Shown piece after piece: positions 16,755 to 25,747 of a stretch of DNA of 64,000 nt (within the stretch, counting starts at the first letter, position 1; each line of letters begins with the position of its first letter). The translations under genes were made by a program, and so were the position numbers. The notes beneath the pieces are model-generated. The model was not told where the DNA came from. It worked only from the letters and a program-made list of their open reading frames with translations, and made no database searches. Origin of the DNA: CAWIVH01 sp963839475 (GTDB lineage Bacteria; Acidobacteriota; UBA6911); the NCBI GenBank assembly GCA_963839475.1, contig CAWIVH010000010.1:1-64000 (forward strand). Direction: 5' to 3'.

Positions 16755-17188
16755 GACCAATGAATGCGGTTTTCTAACGAGCGGAAATGCGTCTCTGTGC
16801 TTATGCAATCGATCACTAAGGTGTCACTGGGCACGCGGCCGCGTGCCTCCTGGCTACCTAAACCACTCCTCCTCCAATTTGATCCAAACCAAAAAATGAA
16901 AATTGATAAATGACAATTGATAAATGACCAATGAATGCGGTTTTCTAACGAGCGGAAATACGTCTCTGTACTTATGCAATCGATTACTAAGGTGTCACTG
17001 GGCACGCGGCATCGTGCCTCCTGCCTACTTAAACCACTCCTCCTCCAAATTGATCCAAACCAAAAAATGAAAATTGATAAATGACAATTGATAAATGACC
17101 AATGAATGCGGTTTTCTAACGAGCGGAAATGCGTCTCTGTGCTTATGCAATCGATTACTAAGGTGTCACTGGGCACGCGGCCCGTGCC
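16755..17188. repeat. 171-bp tandem repeat, two full copies and one partial
   Basis: Units start at 16755, 16926 and 17097, an exact 171-bp period, with the third ending near 17188. Each unit holds AATGCGGTTTTCTAACGAGC, then GGTGTCACTGGGCACG, a hairpin with a GGGCACG/CGTGCC-type stem whose loop differs in each copy, and then a block identical to the leader of the four-helix-bundle gene. Simple words AAAATTGATAAATGAC end the unit. The single point changes are few, so the array is young. No protein is believed to be encoded, although 171 is divisible by three and leaves an open frame. Confidence 0.9.
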
Positions 17189-17268
17189 CCTACATTTCAA
17201 TGACACCGGGTCACGCACGCGGCCGCAAATCGCAATTTGCAATTCGCAATCGTGATGCGCTATTCTCC

Positions 17269-17766
17269 ATGGTCGCCATGATTATTGAAAAACTCAAATC
17301 CCTGGATGAAATGGTGCGGATCCGGAGCAAACTCCGGAATGAAGGTAAGAAGCTTGTTTTTACCAACGGCTGCTTCGATATCCTGCACGTGGGCCATGTC
17401 CGCTACCTGAACCAGGCGCGCACTCTCGGCGACGCGCTTGTGCTTGCGCTCAACAGCGACGGTTCCGTCCGGAATCTGAAAGGGGCCGGCAGACCGGTCG
17501 TTCCGGAGATGGAACGAGCCGAAATCCTGGCTGCACTGGGCTGTGTCGACTACGTATTCCTTTTCGACGACTCGACTCCCCAGCGGGTGATTGATGCGCT
17601 GGTCCCCGATGTTCTCGTGAAAGGGGCCGACTGGAAAATCTCCGAAATCGTCGGCCGGGAAACCGTGGAAAAAGCCGGAGGCGTGGTCCGGAACATTACA
17701 CTGGTCGAAGGCTCTTCGACCACCAACATCATCGGGCGGATCCTCCAAAATTTCGGATCCAAATAA
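17269..17766 (+). CDS. rfaE2: D-glycero-beta-D-manno-heptose 1-phosphate adenylyltransferase
   Basis: The 165-residue nucleotidyltransferase has FTNGCFDILHVGHVRYL with the HxGH motif and a C-terminal signature near SSTTNIIGRI. It activates heptose 1-phosphate with ATP to make ADP-heptose for LPS inner core or other heptosides. It is the stand-alone C-terminal half of HldE, without the kinase domain. The start is 17269 or 17278; upstream frames read through repeat DNA. It precedes mfd by 39 bases. It supports an outer membrane with heptose-containing glycan. Confidence 0.93.
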   Translation: MVAMIIEKLKSLDEMVRIRSKLRNEGKKLVFTNGCFDILHVGHVRYLNQARTLGDALVLALNSDGSVRNLKGAGRPVVPEMERAEILAALGCVDYVFLFDDSTPQRVIDALVPDVLVKGADWKISEIVGRETVEKAGGVVRNITLVEGSSTTNIIGRILQNFGSK

Positions 17767-17805
17767 AGCCTGCCATCCCTTCCTATTCGAAGTCCGGGCA
17801 CGACC

Positions 17806-20800
17806 TTGATCCAGCTGAAAAAGATCTTCCAATCCGCCATCGATTGCGACATCTTGAAGCAAGTGTCCTCCCGGCTGCGTGACGGAGACCGCGTCGTAAA
17901 CCTGGCCGGAGTGGCGGGAGGCTCCAAGTCTTTGGCCGTTGCGGCCGCGATCCTGGCGGAGAGCCGTTCGTTCGCCGTGCTGACCGGGAGCAACAGCGAG
18001 GCTCAAAGCCTGGCACAAGATTTACGCTTCTTGCTGGATCTGCTCTCGCCTTCGCCGCCGAAGGTCGTCCATCTGCCCAGCCTCGAGGTCGATCCCTACC
18101 GGGGTCTTTCGCCGCACCCGGAAATCGCCGCAGCCAGGGCTCTCGCGCTTTGGCAGGTCCTGCAGGACGAGCCGGCAGTGCTGGTGGCTTCGGCCCGGGC
18201 GGCGGCCGTGAGGCTACACAGTCCGCAGCGCTTTCTCTCCGGCTGCCTTGAATTGAAATGCGACGAGGATTTCCCGCCCGACCAGGTGCGCCTGGTGCTG
18301 CGCGAAGCTGGTTATGTGGAGGACGATCCTGTCACCGAACCGGGCGAATTCTCGCTGCGCGGCGGCATCCTCGATGTTTTTCCACCGAACCTGGACAATC
18401 CCGTACGGTTGGAGTTTTTCGGCGACCGCCTCGAATCGCTGCGGGCGTTCGACATCGACTCGCAGCGATCGATATCCTCCATGCGGCACGCCGAAATCGT
18501 CCCGATGCGCGAGTACCGCGCCACGCGCGAACTTCTCCTGCGCTGGGCTTCGGAAGCCGAAACCCAATGGAGTGAACCCTTCCAGCCGCACCTGGTCGAA
18601 GAGCTGGCCCTTGCCCGCCAGGGCGAGCCGTTTCCTGCTTTCGAATTCCTGGTCCCCACATCGGACCCTCTCGACCATGCGCTTTTCGATTACCTGCGCG
18701 GTTTCCGTTTAATCGTATCCGAAAGCGAAATGCTCCACGCGACCCTCGAAAAGCATCACGCCGAGCTTTATGAAAGGTACGTGGACCGGATCGAGGCGCA
18801 CAAGCCCGTGCTGGCTCCGGACCAGATCTACCTGAAAGCCGAGGAGTTTCACAACGGCATCGATCGATTCCCCCGATTGGCGGTGGAGGAGCTCGCGATC
18901 GAGCAGGCCGGTGAACGTCCGCTGTTCCTATCCGCGCAGATGACCCGGCATTACCACGGGAACATTCACGACGTGATCAGCGACCTGGAAAAGTTCCGCG
19001 CCCAGGGAGAACGGGTCGTCTTTCTTTTTTCCAATCTCGGACGCGCCGAAAGGATGAACGACATCCTGAAGGAATACGAAATCCCCGCCCGGCTGGACCG
19101 CCCGGAAGAGACGTTGGATTCCGAATGCCCTCCGGCAACTGTTGTGCTGGGGGTCGGGCAGCTGCACGCCGGATTTTTCCTCCCCGCTTTAAGCTTGAGA
19201 GTGCTGACCGGGCACGAGATTTTCGACGATGCGGATGTCGGCGCCGCGCCGCGTCGTTCGAAGCGGTCTCAGCGCAACCTTTTCATCTCCGATTTCCGCG
19301 ACCTGAAACCCGGGGATTTTGTCGTTCACATCGACCACGGCATCGGGCAGTTCGGCGGACTTAAGAACATCCAGCTGCAGGAGGGGGCGAAGGAATTCGT
19401 GCTGCTTACCTACCAGGGGGACGCCAAGCTGTATGTCCCGGTCGAACGCCTTGACCTGATCCAGAAGTACGGCAATCTCGGAGGCGGGCAGCCTACCCTC
19501 GACCGCCTGGGTGGCACCTCGTGGGAACGCACCAAAACCCGCATCAAGAAATCGATGCGCGACATGGCCGGGGAGCTCCTCAAACTCTACGCCCAGCGCC
19601 AGCTTTCCCAGGGGCATGCGTTTTCGCCCGATTCCCCCTGGCAGCAGGAGTTCGAGGACGCCTTTGAATTCGACCTTACGCCGGACCAGGCTGATGCCAT
19701 TGCGGCCACCAAAATGGACATGCAGGCGCAACGCCCCATGGACCGGCTGCTGTGCGGCGACGTAGGCTACGGCAAGACCGAAGTGGCGATGCGCGCGGCT
19801 TTCAAGGCGGTGATGGACGGTAAACAGGTGGCGGTGCTCACCCCGACCACGGTCCTCGCTTTCCAGCACTTCACGACCTTCACGCGCCGGACCACCGCAT
19901 TCCCGGTGCGGATCCAGCTGCTTTCCCGTTTCCGCAGCCCCAAGGAACAGAAGCAGGTCGTGGAGGGCCTCGAATCCGGCCAGGTGGACATTGTGATCGG
20001 GACGCACCGGATGCTTTCGAAGGACGTCAAATTCAAAGATCTCGGCCTCGTCATCGTCGACGAAGAGCAGCGCTTCGGAGTTGCGCACAAAGAAAGACTC
20101 AAGGCGCTCAAGACGCGGGTCGACGTCCTGACCCTGACCGCGACCCCGATCCCGCGCACCCTGAACATGGCGCTGCTCGGGCTGCGGGACATGTCGATCA
20201 TCGAGACGCCTCCCAAAAACCGGCTGGCCATCCAAACCTCGGTGGTCAAGTACAACTCCGATGTCATCCGCTCGGCCATTGAGCTCGAGTTAGCCCGGAA
20301 TGGCCAGGTTTATTTCGTGCATAACCGGGTGGAGACTATTCACTCGATCGCCGCCATGATCCAGCAGCTGGTGCCGCGAGCGCGCATCGGGATTGCCCAT
20401 GGGCAGATGTCGGAACGGGACCTGGAGCGCGTGATGCTCCGATTCGTGCAGGATGAGCTGGACGTCCTGGCGGCCACCACCATTATTGAGAATGGCCTCG
20501 ACATCCCGCGTGTGAATACCCTCATCGTTAACCGGGCCGATATGTACGGGCTGTCCCAGCTTTATCAGTTGCGCGGACGCGTCGGGCGCAGCGACCGGCG
20601 CGCCTATGCTTATTTCCTCATCCCGTCAGACGAGACCCTGACCGAGGTGGCCCGCAAGCGGCTGGCGGCCATCCGGGAATTCAGCGACCTCGGCACGGGA
20701 TTCAGGGTCGCCGCGCTCGATCTCGAAATCCGCGGCGCGGGCAACCTGCTGGGCGGCGAGCAGAGCGGCCAGATCGACACAGTCGGGTTCGACCTCTACT

Positions 20801-21291
20801 GCAGCCTCCTGGAACAGGCGGTGGAGGAAATCAAAGGAGAAAAGCCGGAAGAGGAGGTATCCACTGCCATCAATCTAAACCTCGACATCCGCATCCCGGA
20901 GGATTACCTGGCCGATGCAAGCCAACGCCTCCGGATGTACAAGCGGATCTCGTCGGCAGCCGGCGGCACCGAGCTGGATGTGCTGAAGCAGGAGATGATC
21001 GATCGTTTCGGAAAATACCCGGAGCCAGTGGAAAATCTCTTCCGCTATGCCCGGCTCCGCATCGAAGCCCTGGCTCTGCAGATCCAGGGGATTGAAAAGA
21101 ACCGCGGACAGATATTTTTCCGCTTCGTGGACCAATCGAAGGTGAGCGCGCAGAAGCTGCTGGATCTGGTCAAACGCAACAAACACGCGAAATTTTCACC
21201 GCAGGGGATGCTGACTCTCGACATTCAGGAATCAGGCCCGGCGCAGCTGTTTGAGTCGATTCACCGAATCCTCAATCAGATCCGTCAATAA
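17806..21291 (+). CDS. mfd: transcription-repair coupling factor Mfd
   Basis: Full-length at 1161 residues. The N-terminal UvrB-like domains are followed by the RNAP-interaction domain from about residue 505 (FVVHIDHGIGQFGGL), the translocase core with Walker A GDVGYGKT at 651-658 and DEEQ at 752-755, and the TRCF C-terminal domain. It releases stalled RNA polymerase and recruits UvrA. The start is TTG after rfaE2 with a weak ribosome site. It shares the RID fold with CarD, which is encoded 15 kb away, so the two compete for the same RNAP surface in principle. Confidence 0.97.
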   Translation: MIQLKKIFQSAIDCDILKQVSSRLRDGDRVVNLAGVAGGSKSLAVAAAILAESRSFAVLTGSNSEAQSLAQDLRFLLDLLSPSPPKVVHLPSLEVDPYRGLSPHPEIAAARALALWQVLQDEPAVLVASARAAAVRLHSPQRFLSGCLELKCDEDFPPDQVRLVLREAGYVEDDPVTEPGEFSLRGGILDVFPPNLDNPVRLEFFGDRLESLRAFDIDSQRSISSMRHAEIVPMREYRATRELLLRWASEAETQWSEPFQPHLVEELALARQGEPFPAFEFLVPTSDPLDHALFDYLRGFRLIVSESEMLHATLEKHHAELYERYVDRIEAHKPVLAPDQIYLKAEEFHNGIDRFPRLAVEELAIEQAGERPLFLSAQMTRHYHGNIHDVISDLEKFRAQGERVVFLFSNLGRAERMNDILKEYEIPARLDRPEETLDSECPPATVVLGVGQLHAGFFLPALSLRVLTGHEIFDDADVGAAPRRSKRSQRNLFISDFRDLKPGDFVVHIDHGIGQFGGLKNIQLQEGAKEFVLLTYQGDAKLYVPVERLDLIQKYGNLGGGQPTLDRLGGTSWERTKTRIKKSMRDMAGELLKLYAQRQLSQGHAFSPDSPWQQEFEDAFEFDLTPDQADAIAATKMDMQAQRPMDRLLCGDVGYGKTEVAMRAAFKAVMDGKQVAVLTPTTVLAFQHFTTFTRRTTAFPVRIQLLSRFRSPKEQKQVVEGLESGQVDIVIGTHRMLSKDVKFKDLGLVIVDEEQRFGVAHKERLKALKTRVDVLTLTATPIPRTLNMALLGLRDMSIIETPPKNRLAIQTSVVKYNSDVIRSAIELELARNGQVYFVHNRVETIHSIAAMIQQLVPRARIGIAHGQMSERDLERVMLRFVQDELDVLAATTIIENGLDIPRVNTLIVNRADMYGLSQLYQLRGRVGRSDRRAYAYFLIPSDETLTEVARKRLAAIREFSDLGTGFRVAALDLEIRGAGNLLGGEQSGQIDTVGFDLYCSLLEQAVEEIKGEKPEEEVSTAINLNLDIRIPEDYLADASQRLRMYKRISSAAGGTELDVLKQEMIDRFGKYPEPVENLFRYARLRIEALALQIQGIEKNRGQIFFRFVDQSKVSAQKLLDLVKRNKHAKFSPQGMLTLDIQESGPAQLFESIHRILNQIRQ

Positions 21292-21365
21292 GGACGATCC
21301 GTCGACCGCCAGGACCGCGCTGAAATGAACCTAGCCGAAAATTTGGAGCGAATCGCGAACCATGT

Positions 21366-21394
21366 TTGCCAATCCGGAGAGAATCCTTTAGAAT
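21366..21394 (+). promoter_or_regulatory. sigma-70-like promoter of the parvulin gene pair
   Basis: TTGCCA (21366-21371) and TAGAAT (21389-21394) are 17 bases apart, each five of six to consensus. RNA would start near 21401, about 42 bases before the lipoprotein start. Confidence 0.65.
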
Positions 21395-21442
21395 TAAAGG
21401 TTTGGCGATGGCCGGGTAGAATTCCCGGGCGGAGAACCCTCT

Positions 21443-22426
21443 ATGTTCCCCATGCGCCGGCTGGCGATAGGGCTTTTGATCACACCGCTTTCACTTTCGC
21501 TGGCAGCGTGCGGAGTGGGTTCGCGCATCCGCAGCCTATTCTTCGATGACAGCCGCGGTGTCGTTGCGGTCAAAATCGGGGACAGGTCTTATTCCAGGGC
21601 TGACCTGGATCGGTTCTTTGACAGTCGTTTGAGTGAATTCCGCGATCCGGCTGATGCCGACAAAGTGAAATCCAACTTGTTGGAATCCTTCGTGGAGGAC
21701 CGGCTTCTGCTGCAGCAGGCCGAAGCCAAGAAGGTCGAGGCCAACCCGCAGCTCCTGAAAACCATGATCGGACAGATGGAGCAGGGATTGCCGGGTCAGG
21801 CAGCCGAAGCAACCGATGCCAAGATGAATGCTGCCCTGGAAAAAGACCTGGCCGACAGCCTGAAAATGCAGCAGTACCTTCATGACTACCTGCTGAAGGA
21901 TATCGCAATCACCGATGCCGAATGTGAGGCCTACTACACAGCTCACATCGGCGAGTTCATTCGCAACGATGTCGTCCACGTCAGGGAGATCCTGGTGGGG
22001 GAGGAAGCCCAGGCGAAGAAGGTTCTTGCATCGCTCGTCAAGAACCGCAACAGGAATTTTGCGGAGCTGGCGCGGCAGGTATCCAAATCACCCAGCGCCG
22101 CCGATGGCGGCGATCTCGGAACCTTCCAGCGGGGAGAGCTCCCGGAAGAGCTCGAGCGAGTGGTTTTCGCCCTTCAGCCGGGCAATGTAAGCAAGATTGT
22201 GGGTACCAAATACGGCTATCATATTTTCCTGGTAGAGGAAAAAGTCCTCGCCCACCAGCAGAGGCTTTGGGAAGTTAAAGACCAGATCAAAGAAAGGTTG
22301 CAGCAGGAGCGCGAAAGAGAGCTCATCAACAAGGAGCTGGCCACCTTGGCCGCCAGATACCCGGTGGTGATTCACGCCGAAAACCTGGACTTTAAATTTA
22401 TCGGAACCCGGTTCCCCTCCCGCTGA
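21443..22426 (+). CDS. PpiC-type peptidyl-prolyl isomerase lipoprotein
   Basis: This 327-residue protein has a lipoprotein signal ending in a lipobox LAAC, so it should be anchored in the membrane. An N-terminal SurA_N-like helical region follows. A parvulin domain spans about residues 175-270 (VHVREILVGEE, GGDLGTFQRGELP, GYHIFLVEEK). It probably assists folding of exported proteins, like PrsA or SurA. It is first in a two-gene operon, nine bases before a SurA-like gene, with its own promoter. Confidence 0.88.
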   Translation: MFPMRRLAIGLLITPLSLSLAACGVGSRIRSLFFDDSRGVVAVKIGDRSYSRADLDRFFDSRLSEFRDPADADKVKSNLLESFVEDRLLLQQAEAKKVEANPQLLKTMIGQMEQGLPGQAAEATDAKMNAALEKDLADSLKMQQYLHDYLLKDIAITDAECEAYYTAHIGEFIRNDVVHVREILVGEEAQAKKVLASLVKNRNRNFAELARQVSKSPSAADGGDLGTFQRGELPEELERVVFALQPGNVSKIVGTKYGYHIFLVEEKVLAHQQRLWEVKDQIKERLQQERERELINKELATLAARYPVVIHAENLDFKFIGTRFPSR

Positions 22427-22435
22427 AATAGGAAT

Positions 22436-23395
22436 ATGAATAAGGCAATCGGCGCAGCAATCCTAGTTTTGACCCTGAGTTGGGGGGCCTCCGCTAAAAT
22501 CGTCGACCGCATAGTTGCCCAGGTCAATGACGACATTATCACCCTGTCGGACTTGAACCGGGAGATGGTCGATATCAAGCGCGAGCTGGCTACCAAGTTC
22601 AGCGGCGAACAACTGGATGAGGAAATCAAAAAAGCCCAGAAAGATGTTCTTGAAGAATTGATCCGCCAGAAGCTGCTCTATCAAAAAGGAAATGAGCTGG
22701 GTTTCGGAGCCAATGTCGAGCTCCAGGTTTCGGCCTTTCTCGAGCGTATCCGCACCGAGAATAATCTCAAAGATATGCAGGAGCTTGAAAAAGCGGCTGC
22801 CCAGCAGGGACTGACCCTTCCCGGCCTGAGAGACAAAATCAAGCGCCAGATAATAACCCAGGGAGTCGTCCAGGAGTTCGTAGGTTCAAGGATCACTCTC
22901 CTCAGCCAGGAGATCGAGAAGTTCTACCGGGACCACGCGGCTGATTACACCACGCCTGAAGAGGTGACCCTGAGCGAAATTATCATCCCGATCGAAGGCT
23001 CCGCAGCCGAATCCGAAGCCAAGGCGAACGAAATCCGGGCCAAAATTGTCGCAGGCGAAGCATTCGCAAATATGGCGAGCCAGTACTCCAAAGGTCCTAC
23101 CGCCGGCAAAGGCGGAAGTATCGGCACCTACCAGACTGCAAAACTCAATCCGGAGGTCTCCAACGCCATTGCCAAAGTCAAAGAAGGCGACTGCACCGCG
23201 GTGCTGAAAGGCCGGGAAGGATTCATTATTTACCGCGTCGATACGCGCAAGCTTGCCAGCGTGAAACCTTTGGAGGAAATCCGGGAAGAAGTCAAAAACC
23301 GGATCTGGCAGCAGAAATTTGCGCCGGAATATGACCGCTTCATCGCTCAGCTCAAAGAAGAAGCCTACATCCAAATATTTGGCGAGAGCAAATAA
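22436..23395 (+). CDS. SurA-like periplasmic chaperone/peptidyl-prolyl isomerase
   Basis: The 319-residue product has a cleavable signal (cleavage near GASAK), the SurA N-terminal pattern VDRIVAQVNDDIITLSDL and one parvulin domain (EVTLSEIIIPIEG, GGSIGTYQTAKLNPE, EGFIIYRVD). E. coli SurA has two parvulin domains; this form has one. It follows the lipoprotein parvulin by nine bases and likely serves outer-membrane protein folding. Confidence 0.9.
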   Translation: MNKAIGAAILVLTLSWGASAKIVDRIVAQVNDDIITLSDLNREMVDIKRELATKFSGEQLDEEIKKAQKDVLEELIRQKLLYQKGNELGFGANVELQVSAFLERIRTENNLKDMQELEKAAAQQGLTLPGLRDKIKRQIITQGVVQEFVGSRITLLSQEIEKFYRDHAADYTTPEEVTLSEIIIPIEGSAAESEAKANEIRAKIVAGEAFANMASQYSKGPTAGKGGSIGTYQTAKLNPEVSNAIAKVKEGDCTAVLKGREGFIIYRVDTRKLASVKPLEEIREEVKNRIWQQKFAPEYDRFIAQLKEEAYIQIFGESK

Positions 23396-23876
23396 GCCCG
23401 GCAACCCGAAAGAATACCTGCTCAGCTCACATCAGCAATAACTTCCAACCACGGCCGGTACCAAAAACACCTGCAGCAAGGAATTCTATCTATATTTAAT
23501 GAGGTGATTACGGCAGGAATTTCCAAGCCCGGCTCTGATTTGTATCGCCGCCGTTTCAGAGATCCCTGGCATCGCGGGAAGGGACCGCGAATAACTCATC
23601 TTCGGCTTTGATCCGCATCAGAGCTCGAGCTCGGATCACGGGAAATTACAACCTTGATAATGCACGCCGTATGCCAGACTGTTCTGGGAGCTGCTGATTT
23701 CACATAAATCATTCATATTGAATGGATTAAATGGTTTTACACGCTGATTTAGGATTGGCAGATTTTCCATTCCGAAACAAATTATTGGATTTCTCCCAAT
23801 AAATTGTATTTGGAGGATGATACGTTCACCGCCCAGGAATCGAAATTTTGGGCGCTCCACGGCGAAGGCAGTGGGC
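23396..23876. other. gene-free AT-rich gap with a small hairpin
   Basis: No convincing gene is present. The right part is AT-rich compared with its neighbours. TTATTGG (23782-23788) and CCAATAA (23796-23802) form a hairpin that, read on the minus strand, is followed by a T-rich stretch, so it may terminate the leftward gene at 23877. Confidence 0.45.
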
Positions 23877-24632
23877 TTAGAGAACTTCGTCCAGGTGGGT
23901 GGTCAGCAGATGTCCGAGCTCGAAGAGGCGGCAGAAGCCGTTTCTGATTTTAGACCTCAGATCGGGAGCTCGGTCCTCTTCCTCGAACTGGGTTGCTATC
24001 TGGTCCACCTGGCCGCGGAGTTCGGCATCGGAAAGTACCACGAAAAGCTGCATCATCTCGACAAGGCGATAGAGGCCATTGAGTAATTGGTCCCACTCCG
24101 AGCCGGCTCGCGCCGCCCCGGCGGTAAATCTTTGCTCCACTTTTCGAATCGCCGGCGTGACGGAGTCCGTGGAGTCGAGTATCAGAGTCATCAGGCTGAG
24201 CAGGGGAAATGAAGAACGAATGGCTGCCGAGGTGCTTTCCAGTTGGCCGGCTGCTTGAACTTGCTCCTGGACACGGCGATTGACTTCCCTGATCAGCTCG
24301 AGCGAATCGGTGTTATCGCGCGCAAATTGGGTTGCCAAGGTGCTCAAGTGATTGTAGATGGCAAAAGCGGCGTTGATCAGATGATCACCGAATACCTCGG
24401 CTTTTTTGCTGCCATCGTGGAAGTACCGGATGCGGGCTTCGATCAGGTGGGCAAATCTGCCCTCCTTGTCAAGCGTCATGGAGAAAAAACCGAATATCTC
24501 TGCCGCGTGATAGGACGCGACGACAATCTGGTCTTCGATATTCCCGTCCTGCGCGGCATATTGCTCCAGATATTGCCGCCAGAGGTGCATGAGGTAATCG
24601 CCCGACTTTCCCTGACCCGGAGGATAAACCAT
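23877..24632 (-). CDS. unknown helical protein
   Basis: About 251 residues, predicted mostly alpha-helical with no signal, membrane segment or catalytic motif that I can see. The central part has FGFFSMTLDKEGRFAHLIEA and a run of amphipathic helices ending in FCRLFELGHLLTTHLDEV. I do not recognise a family. The start at 24632 is preferred because the longer frame would read through the divergent promoter and into dus. It is divergent from dus and shares its -10 element. Confidence 0.65.
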   Translation of the reverse strand: MVYPPGQGKSGDYLMHLWRQYLEQYAAQDGNIEDQIVVASYHAAEIFGFFSMTLDKEGRFAHLIEARIRYFHDGSKKAEVFGDHLINAAFAIYNHLSTLATQFARDNTDSLELIREVNRRVQEQVQAAGQLESTSAAIRSSFPLLSLMTLILDSTDSVTPAIRKVEQRFTAGAARAGSEWDQLLNGLYRLVEMMQLFVVLSDAELRGQVDQIATQFEEEDRAPDLRSKIRNGFCRLFELGHLLTTHLDEVL

Positions 24633-24673
24633 ATGATCGTCAGCCCTCGTTATGATCCTGTGCCTTCCAGCCT

Positions 24674-24685
24674 CATTATATAATG
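24674..24685. promoter_or_regulatory. palindromic bidirectional -10 element
   Basis: CATTATATAATG is its own complement, giving TATAAT on the plus strand at 24679-24684 toward dus and on the minus strand at 24675-24680 toward the unknown gene. Rightward RNA would start within a few bases of the dus ATG. Neither -35 is strong. Confidence 0.55.
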
Positions 24686-24693
24686 GGATTGAA

Positions 24694-25704
24694 ATGTTCA
24701 AGATTCGTGATGTGATTATTGATCCGCCGCTCATTCTCGCCCCCGTTGCAGGGCACACCGATACCCTATTCAGGCAGGTCATCAAGAGCCTCGGAGGATG
24801 CGGGCTGGTGGTTTCGGAGTTGGTAAGCACCGAAGGAATGACCCGCCGCCAGGACCGGACCTTCCACCTGACCCGCTTCGAGGATATGGAGCGGCCGGTA
24901 TCGATTCAGATTTTCGGCACGGATCCGGCGCGGATGGCCGACTCCGCCCGAATGGTGCAGGAGATGAATGCGGACATCGTGGACATCAACCTGGGATGCC
25001 CGGTCAAAAAGGTTGTGAGGCAGGGTGGCGGAAGCAACCTGCTGCGGGACTTACCCCTGCTGGAGAAGATCTTCAAAGCGGTTCGCCAGGCGGTCACCAT
25101 CCCTTTGACCATCAAGATTCGCTCCGGCTGGGACCGGAACAGCATAAACGCGATTGAAGTTTTGAAACTGGCGGAAGACTGCGGCATCGATGCCCTGGCG
25201 ATACACGGCCGGGCCCGCTGCGACATGTTCTCGGGGAGCGCAGACTGGGGAATAATCGCCCGCGTCAAATCCGCCGCCCAGATTCCGATCATGGGAAACG
25301 GGGATGTCTTTTCGCCGGACGATGCCGAGCGGATGTTCCGGGAAACCGGCGTGGACGGCATTATGATGGGACGAGGGGTTCTCAGCAATCCGTGGCTTAT
25401 CCGCCAATGCTACGATCACTTGTCGGGATTATCGGTACGCACGATCGGCACCCGGGAAAAGGCTGAATTCATGATCCGATTTCTCGAGCGGGTCGAGCGG
25501 GAGACTCCACCCCCGGTCGCCCTGGGTAAGATGAAAAAAATGGGCGGTTATCTATCCAAAGGCTTGTCGGGCGGGGCCCATCTCCGAGCCGTGCTGCATG
25601 AGGCGCGAACTTGCGGCCAATTCATGGATAGCCTGCATGCGTTCCTTGCCCGGGAATCCCTCACAAGGGCTGGAGGAGAACCGTCATCGACCTCCCCCGA
25701 ATGA
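24694..25704 (+). CDS. dusB: tRNA-dihydrouridine synthase (DusB-like)
   Basis: The FMN enzyme of 336 residues reduces uridines in the tRNA D-loop. Visible signatures are APVAGHTDTLFRQ, the catalytic cysteine in INLGCPVKKVVRQGGGS, AIHGR and the FMN phosphate site GNGDVFSPDDA and GIMMGRG. The ATG at 24694 comes only nine bases after the -10 element and no ribosome site precedes it, suggesting a leaderless transcript. It is convergent with tatC. The Dus subtype is assigned by overall pattern. Confidence 0.92.
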   Translation: MFKIRDVIIDPPLILAPVAGHTDTLFRQVIKSLGGCGLVVSELVSTEGMTRRQDRTFHLTRFEDMERPVSIQIFGTDPARMADSARMVQEMNADIVDINLGCPVKKVVRQGGGSNLLRDLPLLEKIFKAVRQAVTIPLTIKIRSGWDRNSINAIEVLKLAEDCGIDALAIHGRARCDMFSGSADWGIIARVKSAAQIPIMGNGDVFSPDDAERMFRETGVDGIMMGRGVLSNPWLIRQCYDHLSGLSVRTIGTREKAEFMIRFLERVERETPPPVALGKMKKMGGYLSKGLSGGAHLRAVLHEARTCGQFMDSLHAFLARESLTRAGGEPSSTSPE

Positions 25705-25747
25705 GGCAGTTCCGCTTTGCCGGCAGTCCGTTGATGCCGGAGTTTCG

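Noticed and set aside
16755..17188. CRISPR array
   Set aside because: Units are 171 bp and nearly identical throughout, without the short-repeat and unique-spacer pattern.
16727..17242. Open frame of 171 residues with repeated 57-residue blocks on the minus strand
   Set aside because: The frame is open only because the 171-bp unit is divisible by three. It has no ribosome site, it runs into the IS end, and its composition is unlike protein.
19189..20235. Long open frame opposite mfd
   Set aside because: It is the antisense shadow of a well-conserved GC-rich gene; the translation shows no known pattern.
23636..23860. 74-residue minus-strand frame in the 23.4-23.9 kb gap
   Set aside because: AT-rich, no ribosome site and no recognisable sequence.
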